Assembly: GCA_003116995.1 (NCBI GenBank)
Contig: BDSL01000100.1
Location: 124,001-188,000 of the forward strand
Direction of reading: 5' to 3'
Source: Yamagishiella unicocca
Lineage: Eukaryota; Chlorophyta; Chlorophyceae; Chlamydomonadales; Volvocaceae
Length of the DNA stretch: 64,000 nucleotides
Part shown: positions 23,840 to 36,800 of the stretch, in pieces
Numbering within the stretch: position 1 is the first letter of the stretch
How the letters are laid out: every line of letters begins with the position of its first letter
Position numbers and translations under genes: made by a program
The notes under the pieces: generated by a model
The model's database searches: none
What the model was told of the DNA's origin: nothing
Seen by the model: the letters and a program-made list of their open reading frames with translations, nothing else

Positions 23840-26800
23840 CTAGTCCAGCTTGAGCTGCAGCTCCTCCCTGCGGGTGCCCTCCTTGGTGATGATGAGGATC
23901 TCCACCTTGTCACCCTGGGGGGGGGGACCGTTTCGGGGGGGATTACAAAAAAGAGCTGTTTCGGGGGGGAGGGAGAAGACCCGGTTACATGACCCGGTTA
24001 CATGACATCTGGGTGGGGGTTGGAGGAGGCAGCGGAGGGACGTGTGTGAGGTGAGGGGTGTAGCGGGGGGGGGGAGGTTGCTAGCTTAGATTACAAAGAC
24101 AGGTTCGGAATGAGACACGCCGCCAACTGCCAGCTGCCGTGGGGGCGACAACATCGATGGACGGCGGGTGGGCGGCTCCACCCCGCCCCTTGTCTTATAG
24201 CTCAGAGCGCCGGCACCACATCCAACCAGCCGCGCCACGCCTTGGCGCCACGTACTCCTCCCCCCCGCCTCCCCCCCGGCCCCCTCGCACCCCCCGCCCC
24301 CCCTTGCAACCCCACCCCCCCGCACCGTGAAGATGTCGCGCTCGCCGGCCGACACGAAAGCATCCTTGACCAGGTCCAGGGCCTGTCAGTTGGCAGTACG
24401 ACGTGTCAGCTCGGGGAATGACAGACACGTGTACCCGCACAGCGTCAGTTCTTGCCGCTTCCGCAAACCGTCGGTCGAAGCCGGCGCCCGCGCTAGTGCC
24501 GGCGCTGTGCACCCAACTGCCCCTACCCCCTCGCAACGACCTCCCCCCTAGGCCTCCCCCGTCTGTTCTAAACGGTTTTTCTCGCATTTTCACGGGTCTT
24601 CCTCGCAATCCCCCTAGGCCCCGGCAGCCGGCCTGCTCCTGCTTGCGGTGTCTCCTCCCTGCTTCACAACACGCGTTTCTTCGCGACTTAAACATTCCTG
24701 ACTCCATCCTTTAAGAATTCATTGGGTTTAATCTTTCACTCCCCCCGCGCGCATCCAGGTATCCGAAGCCTAAGCACCAGCTACACTTCCCACTCTGAGT
24801 AACGGGTTAATTACTGTACTTTCTCCCCTTGCGTGCTTTCCCCTGTCAAGTAACCGGTTCTTTTCGGTACCTCCCCCCCTCTCGTGTGATTTCCGCTGTG
24901 GAGTAACCGGTTATTTTCCGTACACCCCCCCTGGTGTGCTCCTGTTCTCTACCCCCCCCCCTCTCGTGTGCTCCTGCTGTCGCACCTGGTCCAGCGGCAG
25001 CGCCGTGATGGTGTTCCTGGGCGGCAGCAGCAGCGGGCTGTCGGCCCCCAGCTGGTTGTCCAGCACGGGCTGGATCAGCTCCTTGCCGCTGCCCTGGCAG
25101 AAGTAGCCGGACCGCTCGTAGGAGCCGATGGCGTCGTAGTTGTACACGGCGCCGTGGCCTGGAGGGGGTAGGCGGTTGGAGGTTGCCGTTGGGAGTTGGG
25201 AGTCTGGGGGGTGCGGGGTTCGGTTGGGTGCGGCGCCTGCTGGCCTGCCTGTCCAGGGGGCACCTGCTGGCGGCTGCCAGGCTTGCTTGGCTGCCCCCGG
25301 TGGTGGCGGAGCGGGGGGCGGTGGAGAAACAAGTGGCGTTGGCGCAGGTGGGGCGGGGTCTTCCGCAGGCTAGCTTGTCCCTCATTGCCGCCATGGGGAT
25401 TCCCGAGCCCGCCTCCTTCCCGCCCCCCCCCCGCCCTCGCCCAGTCCACCTGTCCGCCCATCCCCCGCCCCCGCCCTGCCTGTTTCACCCTCAGCCTGCT
25501 CCCTCTTCCCCCCCCTTCCAGCGCGCGCGTCCAGGTTGTCCGAAGCCTATGCACCAGCTCCACTTCCCATGTCGAGTAACCGGTTCTCTTCTTATAGCCC
25601 TCCCCCCCAGCGCTGCTCACCCTGCTCGTCCAGCCCAGCACACAGGTTGAAGGTGTAGAAGGGGAAGAAGCGCTTGTAGTAGAGCGTGTTGGACAGCAGC
25701 TGAGCGGTGGCAGAGACGCTCATGGCGCGGGCGTGGTTGTGCTGGTACATCACGTTGCGGTGCTGGGCCGGGGGAAGGTGGGAGAAGGTGGGCGGTCGGA
25801 CAGAGGAGATGCACGGGGTGGGGTGAGGTAGGGAGGATCCGGTGAACCAACATAGGACCACAGGCACGACTAGCAGCGGAAACGCCGCCCACCTGCATCT
25901 GAAGACTCGCCTCTCCGCTGTTCCCAACGAGGGAAACCCCTGCACCTCAGCCGCCTCCCTTCTCTCGCATTCCTCACCCATAAACCTCCTATCCCGCTCA
26001 ACCGCTGCCGTCCCACCCCTCCCGGCCGCCCCTCCCCCAGCTCCCTGGGCCCGCACCTGCAGCAGCTTGTGCAGCGCCTTCCTGTCTGCCTGCATACCCG
26101 CGGAGGCGATCACCACCTTGTCGGTCCTGAGTGGCGGGGGGGAGGTGGCGGCGGAGTTGGCGGGGGGGGGGCGAGAAGACCCGGCGGCGGGAGGCTGGAG
26201 CGGAAGCAAGTGTGGCCCAGGAGGCGATGTGCGCAACAAGGGAAGGAAGAGGAGGAGGAGGAGGAGGAGGACGAGGGCAGAGGCGCCGACGGCAGTACCG
26301 GACCGCCCCGCCAAATGCTAACCCCGACAATGGCAACCCACAGGTTGCACGTTGCTCAAAGTGGCCATCCATGCACCCGCCAAAACACGCAGTCGGAGCA
26401 AAGCCGCCGAAACACGCAGTCGGGAGGCCGGGCAGCACCGACCAGGTGACACAGTCGGAAGGTCTGCGTCGCGGGCACTCAGGGCTCAAACCCCGGTTCA
26501 AAAGTCCTAACCCGCCTCAACCCCTACCCGCATACACAGCCGCCCTCTCCCCAGCGCCGCTACCCTCCCCTCCCGACAGCCACGTCTCCACCCACCCCCC
26601 GTGCGCCCGACCGTGCCCTCTCGACTGCCACTGAAAAGGGGACACGAAGGGGCCATGTCGATGCCATCCACTCTCCTCGACCCCAGCACACTCCCGTGTG
26701 CCCCAGCCTAAGCATAACATACGTACCAGAGGAATTCCCTTAACCTCGCTTCGTCCCCTGCCTTATTAAACCCGTGCAAAGCTCACCCGGCCAACGTTGG

Positions 26801-27356
26801 CTGGCCGGCAGGCGCGCCATCAGTGCACTCCCTCGCCCTCATCCCTGGCGTGCACTATCCTGCCCGACATCCTCGCATGCCACCGAACCAAGCCGCCCGA
26901 TGGTCTCCCTTTGACGTCAAGACGCCAATAATACAACTCACAGTTGTAAGAGCATGCTAGCGTCCCGAGTAAGGATGCTGAAGCCCGTCGACATACGTGT
27001 GCTCGCTGCAACGATGCAGTAGTCCGTGCCCGCGACAGCAACCACCGTCCTGCGCTCAAAGTGCAATAAATGATGAAAGCACATCCTGGCGCTTGACTAC
27101 CCTCCTCAGAAGCGCGCCTTCTCTGGATCTGCCCCAATCCTGGATGGGAGCTGCTCACCCGCCATTGTCATCATATCTGCAAGCAACATATACGAACGTT
27201 CGTGGCGTGATCAAGTTGTCCGCGGTCGCACAGGTCCTTGAGCCATTTGTCCGCAACTCACGGGCTCCATGCCGCGTGCGCCCTTTGCCCATCCGCAGCT
27301 TCCGCGTGCACCTTGCTAAGCGGATTGCCGATTTGGTATGGAGCTAGAGTGGTCAT
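23840..27356 (-). CDS. PBF1: 20S proteasome subunit beta type-1 (beta-6)
   Basis: Structural, non-proteolytic beta-6 subunit of the 20S core in nucleus and cytosol. Exons in transcript order: 27356-27262, 27176-27159, 27049-26942, 26126-26057, 25762-25621, 25158-24986, 24382-24326, 23914-23840; 738 bases, 245 residues, every phase closes. Diagnostic segments are WSPYDDNGGT near residue 31, TRMSTGFSILTRD, TDKVVIASAGMQAD, MYQHNHARAMS, RFFPFYTFNLCAGLDEQG, YDAIGSYER, VLDNQLG, AGERDIFTGDKVEI and a C-terminus QLKLD. They track plant PBF1 almost block for block. Length matches the family (about 225-245). The N-terminal 30 residues before WSPY are poorly conserved, as is usual for the propeptide. Exon 2 is only 18 bases long. 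I chose the first ATG (27356) because the frame is open from there and all phases agree. Confidence 0.93.
24563..24605 (+). repeat. Dispersed short repeat, copy 2 (PBF1 intron 6)
   Basis: Begins ctgttctaaacggtttttct and ends cacgggtcttcctcg; a near-match to the copies at 15747-15788 (opposite strand) and 56725-56765. It lies inside the intron between PBF1 exons 6 and 7, so it is not conserved with the host gene. Confidence 0.6.
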
Positions 27357-30300
27357 GTCGGAGACTGCTCTAGTCGGAAGCTAAAGTGGAAGCCCGGGAT
27401 CTGCAGCGCTCTGAACCTAATGTCCGAGGACGTGAAGAACGGTATTTTCCTTAAGAGTAAAGTAGCGTGTTCAGCTAGTATTTGGGCATAATGCCCAGCC
27501 GTGAATGGTACCCGCAGCGGGTTTCTGGGGTATAACCTAATTCCAACTTCCACAAGCATGGGTCTTGGACATGGACATCCCTCAGCAAACATATGATTCA
27601 GATCAATCAAACAATTCAAAACTTCAGATAAGCCTCCTACTTTATACAGCAGCAAGGGCTCAAAAAAAAACGGTGTGCACCCTCCCGGGCTTGCGACAGC
27701 AATAAGTGGGAGGGAAGGGAGAGGCCGCGGGGCTAGAGGCAAACGCAAACACCATGACAAAGGAGGCTGAAGGGCCTCGAAGAGCCGTGATCCTACTCGC
27801 CACTGCCGTGTACATGTAGGGCTGCGTAGTCCTTGACTCCTTTGGCCGTGTACGCCGCTGTATGCTTTGATGCACGAGTGGGCCCTTCCACGTTCGAGCA
27901 TTACAAGTAGCCAAGAGGTGCAGCGTAACCAGCAGCCCCGAATACCAACTATCCATACTAGACACGTGCCGTACGATGAATACTGCCACACAACGCATCC
28001 AGTGTCAGTAGCACGCACAACCACGTACCAAGTTCGTGAGTACAGGGTAAAATAAGCCGAAACTCAAGACAGCGTAGTGAACTCCCGCTGGGTTCCTCCA
28101 GCAGCCCCGAATACCAACTATCCATACTAGGACACGTGCCGTCCGATGAATACTGCCACACAACGCATCCAGTGTCAGTAGCACGCACAACCACGTACCA
28201 AGTTTGTGAGTACAGGGTAAAATAAGCCGAAACTCAAGACAGCGTAGTGAACTCCCGCTGGGTTCCTCCTGCTGCCCCAATTCGGGGGTATCGGTACCTG
28301 TATACCATGGGCTCAGACCTGCTCAGACCAGGGGTGTGGAGCTGCTGCTTGGTGGAATCACTGTGGAATACACCTTTGGCATTCGTTTACCGCACACATA
28401 CAGGTCTACGAGCTACTCAATGAAGTGTTCCAGGCAAGACGGAGTGCTACCAATCCAACAAATTGGATCATTGCTGCAAGGACGGCGTCTCTCTCGACTC
28501 GCGCAGCCTCAGCTAATGTTCGCTCGCGCTACTGGCTGCGCAGGCTGAGTCCCCCTACTCACAATCCATCCATCCCCGAGTAACATACCCTGAAGGGACT
28601 AGCCTCGGTCTGGCCATCGGTTGAGAATGAAATGCTGCTCGCAGTAGTCGCACTTGTTACAATAATTAGGCTCCAGGTCAAAAGGCAGAACCAACCATCG
28701 CTGGGGCGATGTAACGGACACCGCTGAAGGAGACGAAAGAGACAGAAACCCAGCCGCACCGCACCAATGGCAAACCACCAAGACATATACCAGCCAAAAG
28801 TCCAGAGGACTAAAACAGCAGCATGCTGGGGGGAATCAGCGCTGTAGACAGGCTCCAACCATCATCCTCTGGTTTGCCTCCATGCGCAAAACAGGGAATA
28901 GATGCCCAGACCAACCAACAGCACAGGTCCGCCAGCGAATTCAGGTGCACGACGCAGTGCTTTCAGTGCCGGATGCGGTGTGTGTCGGCGCTGGTGGGCA
29001 GTGACATTGGCAACGAGATATGTGTGTGTGGGGGTGTTTATGCTGGCGACCCATGGCTAAAGACACCCGATACAGCTAGGATCCAGCCTGATATACCGAA
29101 CGGATTCTGGTAGTACAACGACCATAAAATCATACCCAACGGCCCCCAGGTACCGTACGCAAATACTCGAGGAGTACGATGGCATTCAGTTCAGTGGGCA
29201 CCGTCGTGCTACACGCACCCAGGAAGCATTCGCGAGAATGTTCCGGATGCTTGGTCTCCACACAGACGTTCAACTTCATGTTGCTGGATGCACAGCGTGC
29301 TAACAAATAAGGCCCCTTGACAGCAAGCCGGGGCATTTGCTACAACCTCTCCAAATTCCCAAGGAATGAAGGTGTTGGAAAGCATTCCCATGGTTCTGAT
29401 CCCACAGCTACCAACCACAATACATGATGGGCACGACGCTGTTGCACTGTTTACTTGTGGACCGGCTTAGCACGATTGCCCACTTTGCTCTGCGAATCCG
29501 CCAACACAACGGGGACAGTGGGGACTCGGACCCCAGACACGGATTGTTAAGTTTCCACCCGGCGCTGCTGCAAGCGAGATTCTCGCACCTACCCAGGCGT
29601 GACTTGTACTATCACCTACCCAGGCGGTCTCACCCTGCATGTACGGCGCCTGTACGGCGCCCGTACGGCGCCTGTACGGCGATGAGTGCAACCTAATACG
29701 CATGCACGCTCCTCGAGCACCAGATCTCCCTCCGGACATACCGCACACGGTGACCTGACATAACGCAACTTTCGCTATGTTGACCCCGATCTGGGAAAGC
29801 CGCCGAGAGCGACTCATGACATCGCGTCAGCAGCAGCTTCACTATGACGGCGCGTACGTTCATCCGCAGACGGAGCTACGTGGCAGCTCCGCGTCCGTCG
29901 GTCCTCACGCGTTATGGCAGGCTTTCGCCTATCGGTACGATGGAATAACCCGATTGCCAAAATTAATAGGAACTCTTGCTACAGCGAGCTACAGTGGCTG
30001 CCCTTCGCTCGCCAGCTAGCGTCAGGCCTGGCTGGACATGTAACACGTGCGCGCACACACACACACATACATCCATTCCTGCCCTGCCTTTTAACCGCAC
30101 ACACAATAACACACGCATTAACACAAACGCCACAACGTGGATGCACGCAAGAGGCGATGTGCTATGGGCACCAACCATCGGTTCGGCCACTGCTATGGGA
30201 CCGGACGACACAGTAGATATAGATAGGCCGGCGCGCGGCCGCCATCAGGATAAGCCCGCGAGCCCAATCCGTCCGCATTGGAGGATGTCGCCAGCAGGTA

Positions 30301-30841
30301 GCCAAAGTTCGTGGAAGTTCAAATGGCGCTCATTCCATCATCGGCGAAGCAAGCCTCCCGCCGCGGCAGTTATAACCGCTAGCTACCTTGTGCTGTAGCT
30401 TTGCGCTTCTGCTCAGCTTCACCCTGCTTGATCCGGCAGTGTTGTGGCTGTTGAGCCGCCCTTATATCCACCTGCCCGCTGAGGCTGGGGACTAGTAAGA
30501 ATATAATCAGCATGCGTCCTTAATTGAAACGCGGGGTGCGTAGGCCCAACCACATTATCGCTACGTTCTTATTTCCGCGACCGGCGGTCTCCATTTCTCA
30601 ACCTTCGACGCTGGACATATAGATGGGTGGGAGGTACTTAGTGAGCCCCAAACGAGTAAATTTAACCCGCGAAACCATCCCCCGATAACTCCACACAGTG
30701 CTACTGTTCCGCCATGAGATCGCTGCATCGACGCCGCAGCTGCCATTGGTGTGCTGCTACTGCCGCATTGTGTTGCTACTGCCGGCCTACTAATTTGAAT
30801 CCTTCCTGCTGCTGCCTGCTACCCGCCGCGGGCACCTGCTG
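27357..30841. other. Spacer between PBF1 and the phosphodiesterase gene
   Basis: It separates the start of PBF1 from the end of the CHASE-phosphodiesterase gene, both on the minus strand. It contains the 169/170-bp tandem duplication (27931-28269), a fourfold tgtacggcgcc-type repeat around 29640-29685 and a CA-rich microsatellite near 30053-30070. Six-frame reading shows no recognisable protein, and I saw no TGTAA signal for the phosphodiesterase gene within it near the stop codon. Confidence 0.4.
27931..28269. repeat. Tandem duplication, two copies of 169/170 bp
   Basis: Copy one is 27931-28099 and copy two 28100-28269. They differ by one inserted G and about two substitutions (gtacgatg/gtccgatg, agttcgtg/agtttgtg). 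The very high identity shows a recent event. Neither copy encodes anything recognisable. Confidence 0.9.
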
Positions 30842-33800
30842 CTACTGCGCCGGCGGGTCCGCTGTCTGCTGCTGCGACTCGAGCCCGCGCCAGTGCTTGT
30901 AGGTCTCCAGCAGATGCCCCATTAAAGGCTGGGCTCCAGGGAAGGCGCTGGTTAGGGCGTGGACGAGCGGCAGTGCGACGAACTCGTAGAAGCCCACCTG
31001 CAGGTGGGAGCGCAAATGATTACGCATGGCATGGCAAGCGTGTGAACGCAGGCTGGTAAATAAACGACGGCACACATAGAGCGCCGTCCCGCCGGGAGGA
31101 CTTGTGGACGTATTAAGGTAGCCCTAGCTGCACATTTTGCTGCGAGGACGGCATCCCTGCCCCCGACCGGTGGACGAGCTGGTCCGCACGCGTGTGTCGG
31201 CGGTGCGAATGTGATACGCCCGTAGCGCTCCGTCCGTCCCACCGCTCCGTCGGCAAAATACAGCACGGCACGCGAGCTTGTGTGACCTTGTTGGGCCCCA
31301 ACACCGGTTCTCACATTCCTTGTATCGCTCTAGGGCTTGTATCGCTTTAGGACTTGCATCGCTTAGGACGGACTCAATCGACGCAATGCGCCAACTGATC
31401 ACGCACGCGCTCAGTCCCTCGCTGCAGCTTGCTTCTTGCTGCTCACCTGGCTCTTGCTGACTCCCTGCTTGGATCGGTCGAACAGCGGGCTGATGGGCAC
31501 CCCCAGCTCGCTCTCCCGGTCGCCCTGCCGGAAGAACTCCTCCTCCAAGACACCCAGCCACCTGCCGCAAGCACCGCGGCAAGTAAGGCAGACAGGAGAT
31601 AGGGTTCCGGCCGCACGTCCCGACCAGCCTCCCGCGAGCGTGGCGCCGTACAAGATGATCCGTCCAGTGCAAACTGATGTTATTAGGGTAAGCTGTGTGA
31701 CTCTTCCTGCATGTCAAATTGCTTCGGCGAGCGCAACCAGCTGTTCAGCTGTTCAGCTGCTGGCTGCTGGAAATTACGCAACCATCAAGCTACCCAGTAA
31801 GCAGCCGCATTGTTAACACGTACGTATTCATGTTGTCCTGGAGTGCCGTGGAACGCCGGCCAGCAGCATTCAGCACTACGCTACCGCTACGTTTCGTTCC
31901 ATATACAACCAGCCAACCAACCATCCCGACATCTCTCCTATGCACGTACCTCGTGTGAACTTCCATCGCCTCCGCCAGGTGGCCGATGTCTGCGCACTTG
32001 AGCACCACCTGCAGGCTTAGCAGCCGCTCAGTGTCGTCCGTCGGCTTCGGCGCCTGCTGCTGGTGGAGGGCTACGTCTCCGCCATCGCCGACGTCAGTTG
32101 GGTCGAGTTGTGTACTACACACGCAGCGATGGGCGCGTGCGAAGGGCCAGCAGCGACAAGGGGTCCAGCATCAGCGGCGGATAGCTAGGTACGAAGGGCA
32201 GGATGCCAAAGAAAGCGAGAGCGGTTCATAATTGCCATCCAAAATCATATGAGGAGATGACTGGAACAACGAAGGGCCATGGCGACCCGGTTTCGGCTAC
32301 GGTGTGCAATACCTAAGTAGCGAATACCAACCGTACGCTGATAGCATTCAGAAATATATAAGACATGTATGACGATTCCATTAATTGCTTCGGCATTCTT
32401 GACGCAATCGGTGTTTACTCCGATCGAAGCCATGATGATCCAAATCCAAGTCCGAAATCCAGACAGACGAGCGGAGACAGACGCGCGCGGTGGGAACTGC
32501 AAATGTTGCCAAACTGACAATGCTGTAATAATATGTTACTTTTAGCCAACACCTAGCATGGCGTGCTGCTCACCTGGCCACGCGACCGCCGTGAGCTGCC
32601 CGCATCGTTGTGGGCACCGCAGCAGTGTTCGCGATGAGGGAGTTCTTTGTGTAGGCGTTCAGTCGATGCACAGTATTGAAGTGGCCGAGCATGGAGAAGT
32701 GCTGCTTCATATCCGTGGCCAGGACCAGCTCGATGACCTGGGGCGTCGAGGTGAGACGTTGTAACAAGCCTCACATACACGTACGGTAATGTGAGATTCC
32801 ATATCATTCGGCTTTTGCACGGGATCATGTGCGTGCAGGACAACTTCGTACATCGTTCCGTTGTTCTGTGGGTGTGCAACCTTATGCCATCGCGCGTCCT
32901 GGTCGGGTTCCCTGCCGCGGTGTGGAAGGGGTAGCCGGGGGTTGCCCAGGGCAACCCCAACTTGAACTGCCGCCAAAAACCACAGATATACACGCACCGA
33001 CACCTCGCTATATGCCCGATGGCCAATACGGCCACGCCAATGCTGCGGGCCCTCCTCTCCTAAGCAAGCCGGTGCGTGGGTACAAGTAATGGCGACAGAT
33101 GCGCCCGCCGCATCCGCACGCACGTCGCTTCATGAACGCACGCGCGCACCTGCTTTCGGAAGGAGGATCTCTCCGGCTGCGTCAGCGCCGCAAACACGTC
33201 CAGGTCCGGCCGCTGCATGAGGCTGAAGGCCGCCGCGCAGTGGTGGTTCTCCAGGGGGGAGCGGTCGTTGTAGCGCAGAGCCAGGGGGTCGGAGGTGCTG
33301 ACCAGGAAGTCGCCGGTCAGGCCGGGGTGCTCGAAGTCGTGGATGATCTGCACGAACGCGTGGGCAGCCACATACATACAGCCGAGCGGCGGTGTATAGC
33401 TAGCTGAACAGGTGCACGGCAAGTACGTCAGCTAGCGCGGGAGAGTTTTTGGCTGCGGGCGACGGACACAAGCGCCCAGCAGTGCCCAGCAGCGGTGCGT
33501 GCGCGTGGTCGTTGCGAAAAACAGCTGTCACTGGCGCTCCGTCGGAGCGCCGCTGCGATAGAGTAATAATGCGTGGGTATCATTCATGGTATTTCATGCG
33601 TTTTATGAAGTAAAACGTCGCCGCGTATGGATGCTCTTATTTGGCTGGCTATCTCCTGCTGCTGCCATGCACCTGGATGGCCTACATAGGCACTTTCTTC
33701 CAGGCCCTACTTCGTTCGTTATCCCCGAGCCAGACATGCAGCCCGCAGGCCGCCACAAACAGCTAAGATAGAAGCAGATCGCGCACGATCTCGCTCACCG

Positions 33801-36800
33801 CCGCGAAGTAGGCCGCCATAAGGCCCAGGTGGTCCAGGTAGTGGGAGCGCAGCTGCGCGGCGTGGATGATGACGTGGAGGGTCTGCAGCACATCCGCCGC
33901 GTGCTTGGCGTTGTGGTAGGGGTTGTCCAGGTAGCCGGACTCGATCTGCCGCAGGAGCCTGCCGGCGGTGCACACAAGCGCGCAATCAGGCGAGCGTGAG
34001 CGAACAGAGGTAGGGGGAATGCTGCGCACGGTTAACTTGGGTAGCGCGGTCAGTCGGGAAAGGTCGGGAGAGCGGAACTAACGAGAGCGTTCAACCGATT
34101 GAGCGGCGAGGTGCCCGTGCATAAATAATGCCGTCGCTTCGTTCGCACTATCTATCTAGCTAGATAGCGGAAGCTACAGACTGAGCGCCCGTCGCTGCCC
34201 GCAGGAAGGAAGCAAGCCAAGCAAACCATGCAGAAGCGCCGTCACGTTGCCACTGCTAATAAACAAGCTCCAAATAAATCGTAATTTAAACTACAATTAC
34301 CCAGGCAAGTCGGCCGCCTTGTGCGTATGGCTAGCGCGCTAGCTGTGCATGCGGCGGACACATACAGCCACTGGCGCTGGTCGGTGCATTCGCCATCCAT
34401 AAGGCCCACGCACCCTTCCTGCGTGCCACGCACCCTTCCTGCCACGCATCCTTCCTTCCTGCCACGCATCCTTCCTTCCTGCCACGCATCCTTCCTTCCT
34501 GCCACGCACGCACCTGGCAAGCTTTACTGAGCTGAGCTGGAAGCGGGTGATCAGCCCCGCCCGCTGGATGAGGTAGAAGCCCAGCACCGAGAGGGCGTGA
34601 CCGCACGTCTCCTGCTGCAGCTGCCATATGTCGCAATGCCAGCAGCTGTCCGCCGAAGACAGGAGCACCTCTACCTGAGGGCGGAGGTGAGGGAAGTGAG
34701 GCAAGTGAGGCAGGTTGAGGCAGGGTGCGGCAGGGTGAGTGGGCGGGCAGCAGGCAGAGGGCGGACGGGAGGATAGATGCAAGTAAGGGTAGGGTTAGAC
34801 ATACAGTAGTAGGGCGGGAGGGCCGGCCGGAAAGGCCGCCGGGCGTCGCGAGAGTCCGTCCGGAGGTAAGGTAACTTATATATGAGAAATATGGTCGGCG
34901 GGTAAGGGGGGCTTAATTAAAACCCTAAGGGTAGAGCAGGCGGGCGGGCAAATGAGCCGTATGGGAGGTCGGCGCCGATGTGGGCGGGGCGCGCGGGCAG
35001 ACGTACGGGCACCCGCATTCAGCTAGCTAGTACGGCACACTGACATTGTGTGGCTACATCGTTGCCGTTAAGAGCGCACCTATCTGTGGCAGGACACTCA
35101 CCTCGCTCGCCCGCCCCGTCCATCCCGTATTCTTCTAGTGCACCGTGCCCTGCATGCCGCGCACGCAGGCACCGCCCACCTGCTGCACGTCACCCCGATC
35201 GCATCGACGACCGGCGTGGAACTAACAGGCAGGTCTACGTATCTGCATTGCCCCGCCCGCACATCTAGCTGCTGGTTGGCTGTGTAATACTACCGTACCA
35301 TGCAGCAGTATGCACGCACCCGTTGAATGCATAGCGCTGATGCGCGAAACATCGGGGTAGACGTCGTCGGCGGTATGGCCAGGTCCGCTCCCGCCGCCTG
35401 GTCCGGGGCCAGCAGCCCACCGGTCTGGACTGTTCCCGGGTCCAGGCAGCTCACCAAAGCTGCCGGGGCCCCTGCGGCCGCCGGGACAGCCCTGTGCTTC
35501 GAGAGGAGTAACCTCAGGCGCCCGGCGACGCGCTTCGCTACTGTCGTTGCTGGTGGCGCCGCTGGTGCCGCCGGTGACGCTGCCGCGGTCGTCATCGACG
35601 CTGAAGTCGTCGCGAGCCCTCCGCCGGAAACGGCGTAGCTGAGGACCACTGCTCCCGACGTCAGCTCTACACTGCTGGCGACGCTCAGGGCGCTGACGGA
35701 GCCGAACGTCGCCGCCTTAGGCAACGCAGCGAGGTAGTTCAACCCTGCGGCCGAAGCAGCAGCAGCAGGATGCCGCGGCGGCGGGGGCACTGTCGGTGCC
35801 GGTGCGCTGCGCTGCCGGTATGCTCCTGTTGCCGTCCTGCTGACGTAGCTCGGCGGCGGAGGGATAGGCCCCGTTGCCGGCCCCATGTCGTCGCAACACA
35901 GGTCCAAGGATGAAACCGAGCGGCGAGGAGTCTGGCGGGGGTTGCTGGCTCGCGGGTTGGCGGAGGCATCCGCTGCCACCGGAGAAAGGAAACTCGGCTG
36001 CGACGTCAGAATGTAATCGTCGCAGCTGTTGTCATTGTTGTTGTGATCGCACCCAGCAGCCGCAAGGGCAATCGCTGCGTCGCTGACAGCCGAATCCATC
36101 TTCTTCATGGTCGTCCTCCCGGCCGTGAAGCTCGTGAAGCTGCGGAGCACGGATGCAACAACTGCCGTGGAGGGCTGCCTCATCATCAGCGACCTCATCC
36201 TACTGGCGGCGCCGCCTCCGATGGACCCCGCGATTGAGGACGGGATGGATGGGATCTCCCCAGTCGTCGCCGTCGTCGCCTGATGAGGCATCCTCACACC
36301 GGCGCCGCTTACGGCATGCGGTCTGCCGGAGGCGGGGAGCAGGTAGCTGTCCCGCCTGTGCGCCGCGGCCTCCGGAGAAAGAATGAAGTTCACAAAGCCC
36401 GGTAGCGTGTCAAGGTTGTACGACGCTGACGTGGATAGCGAGTTGCGGCGGGAGGGCTTCCGCCCCCGGGCTAGCACCCGGGCGCTGCTGGTGTCGTCAC
36501 CGCCGCCGCCGTCAACACTGCTGCGACCGCCGCCGTCGGTAGTGGCGGCGCGGGACGGATACTCGCTCATCCGGCCGACCAACTGCTGCATCAGCGATCG
36601 AGCTACATCGGCCTGCGTGAGGTGCGTACGTGGCGTGCCGTGGGTGCGTGCGTGGGTGCGTACGTGATATTTGCAATACGGTATGTAGGTTTTGCTCGCT
36701 CGCTTGGGTTCGTTACTTGTAATAGTTCAGTAAGCGTTTTTAGGCAGGAGGTACCCTTATTACACGCATAGCTTTGCTTCGCACATACATCCCGAGCGGC

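Noticed and set aside
25592..26314. 240-residue minus ORF beginning MAGRSGTAVGAS
   Set aside because: It runs through introns of PBF1; only two short internal pieces are real proteasome sequence.
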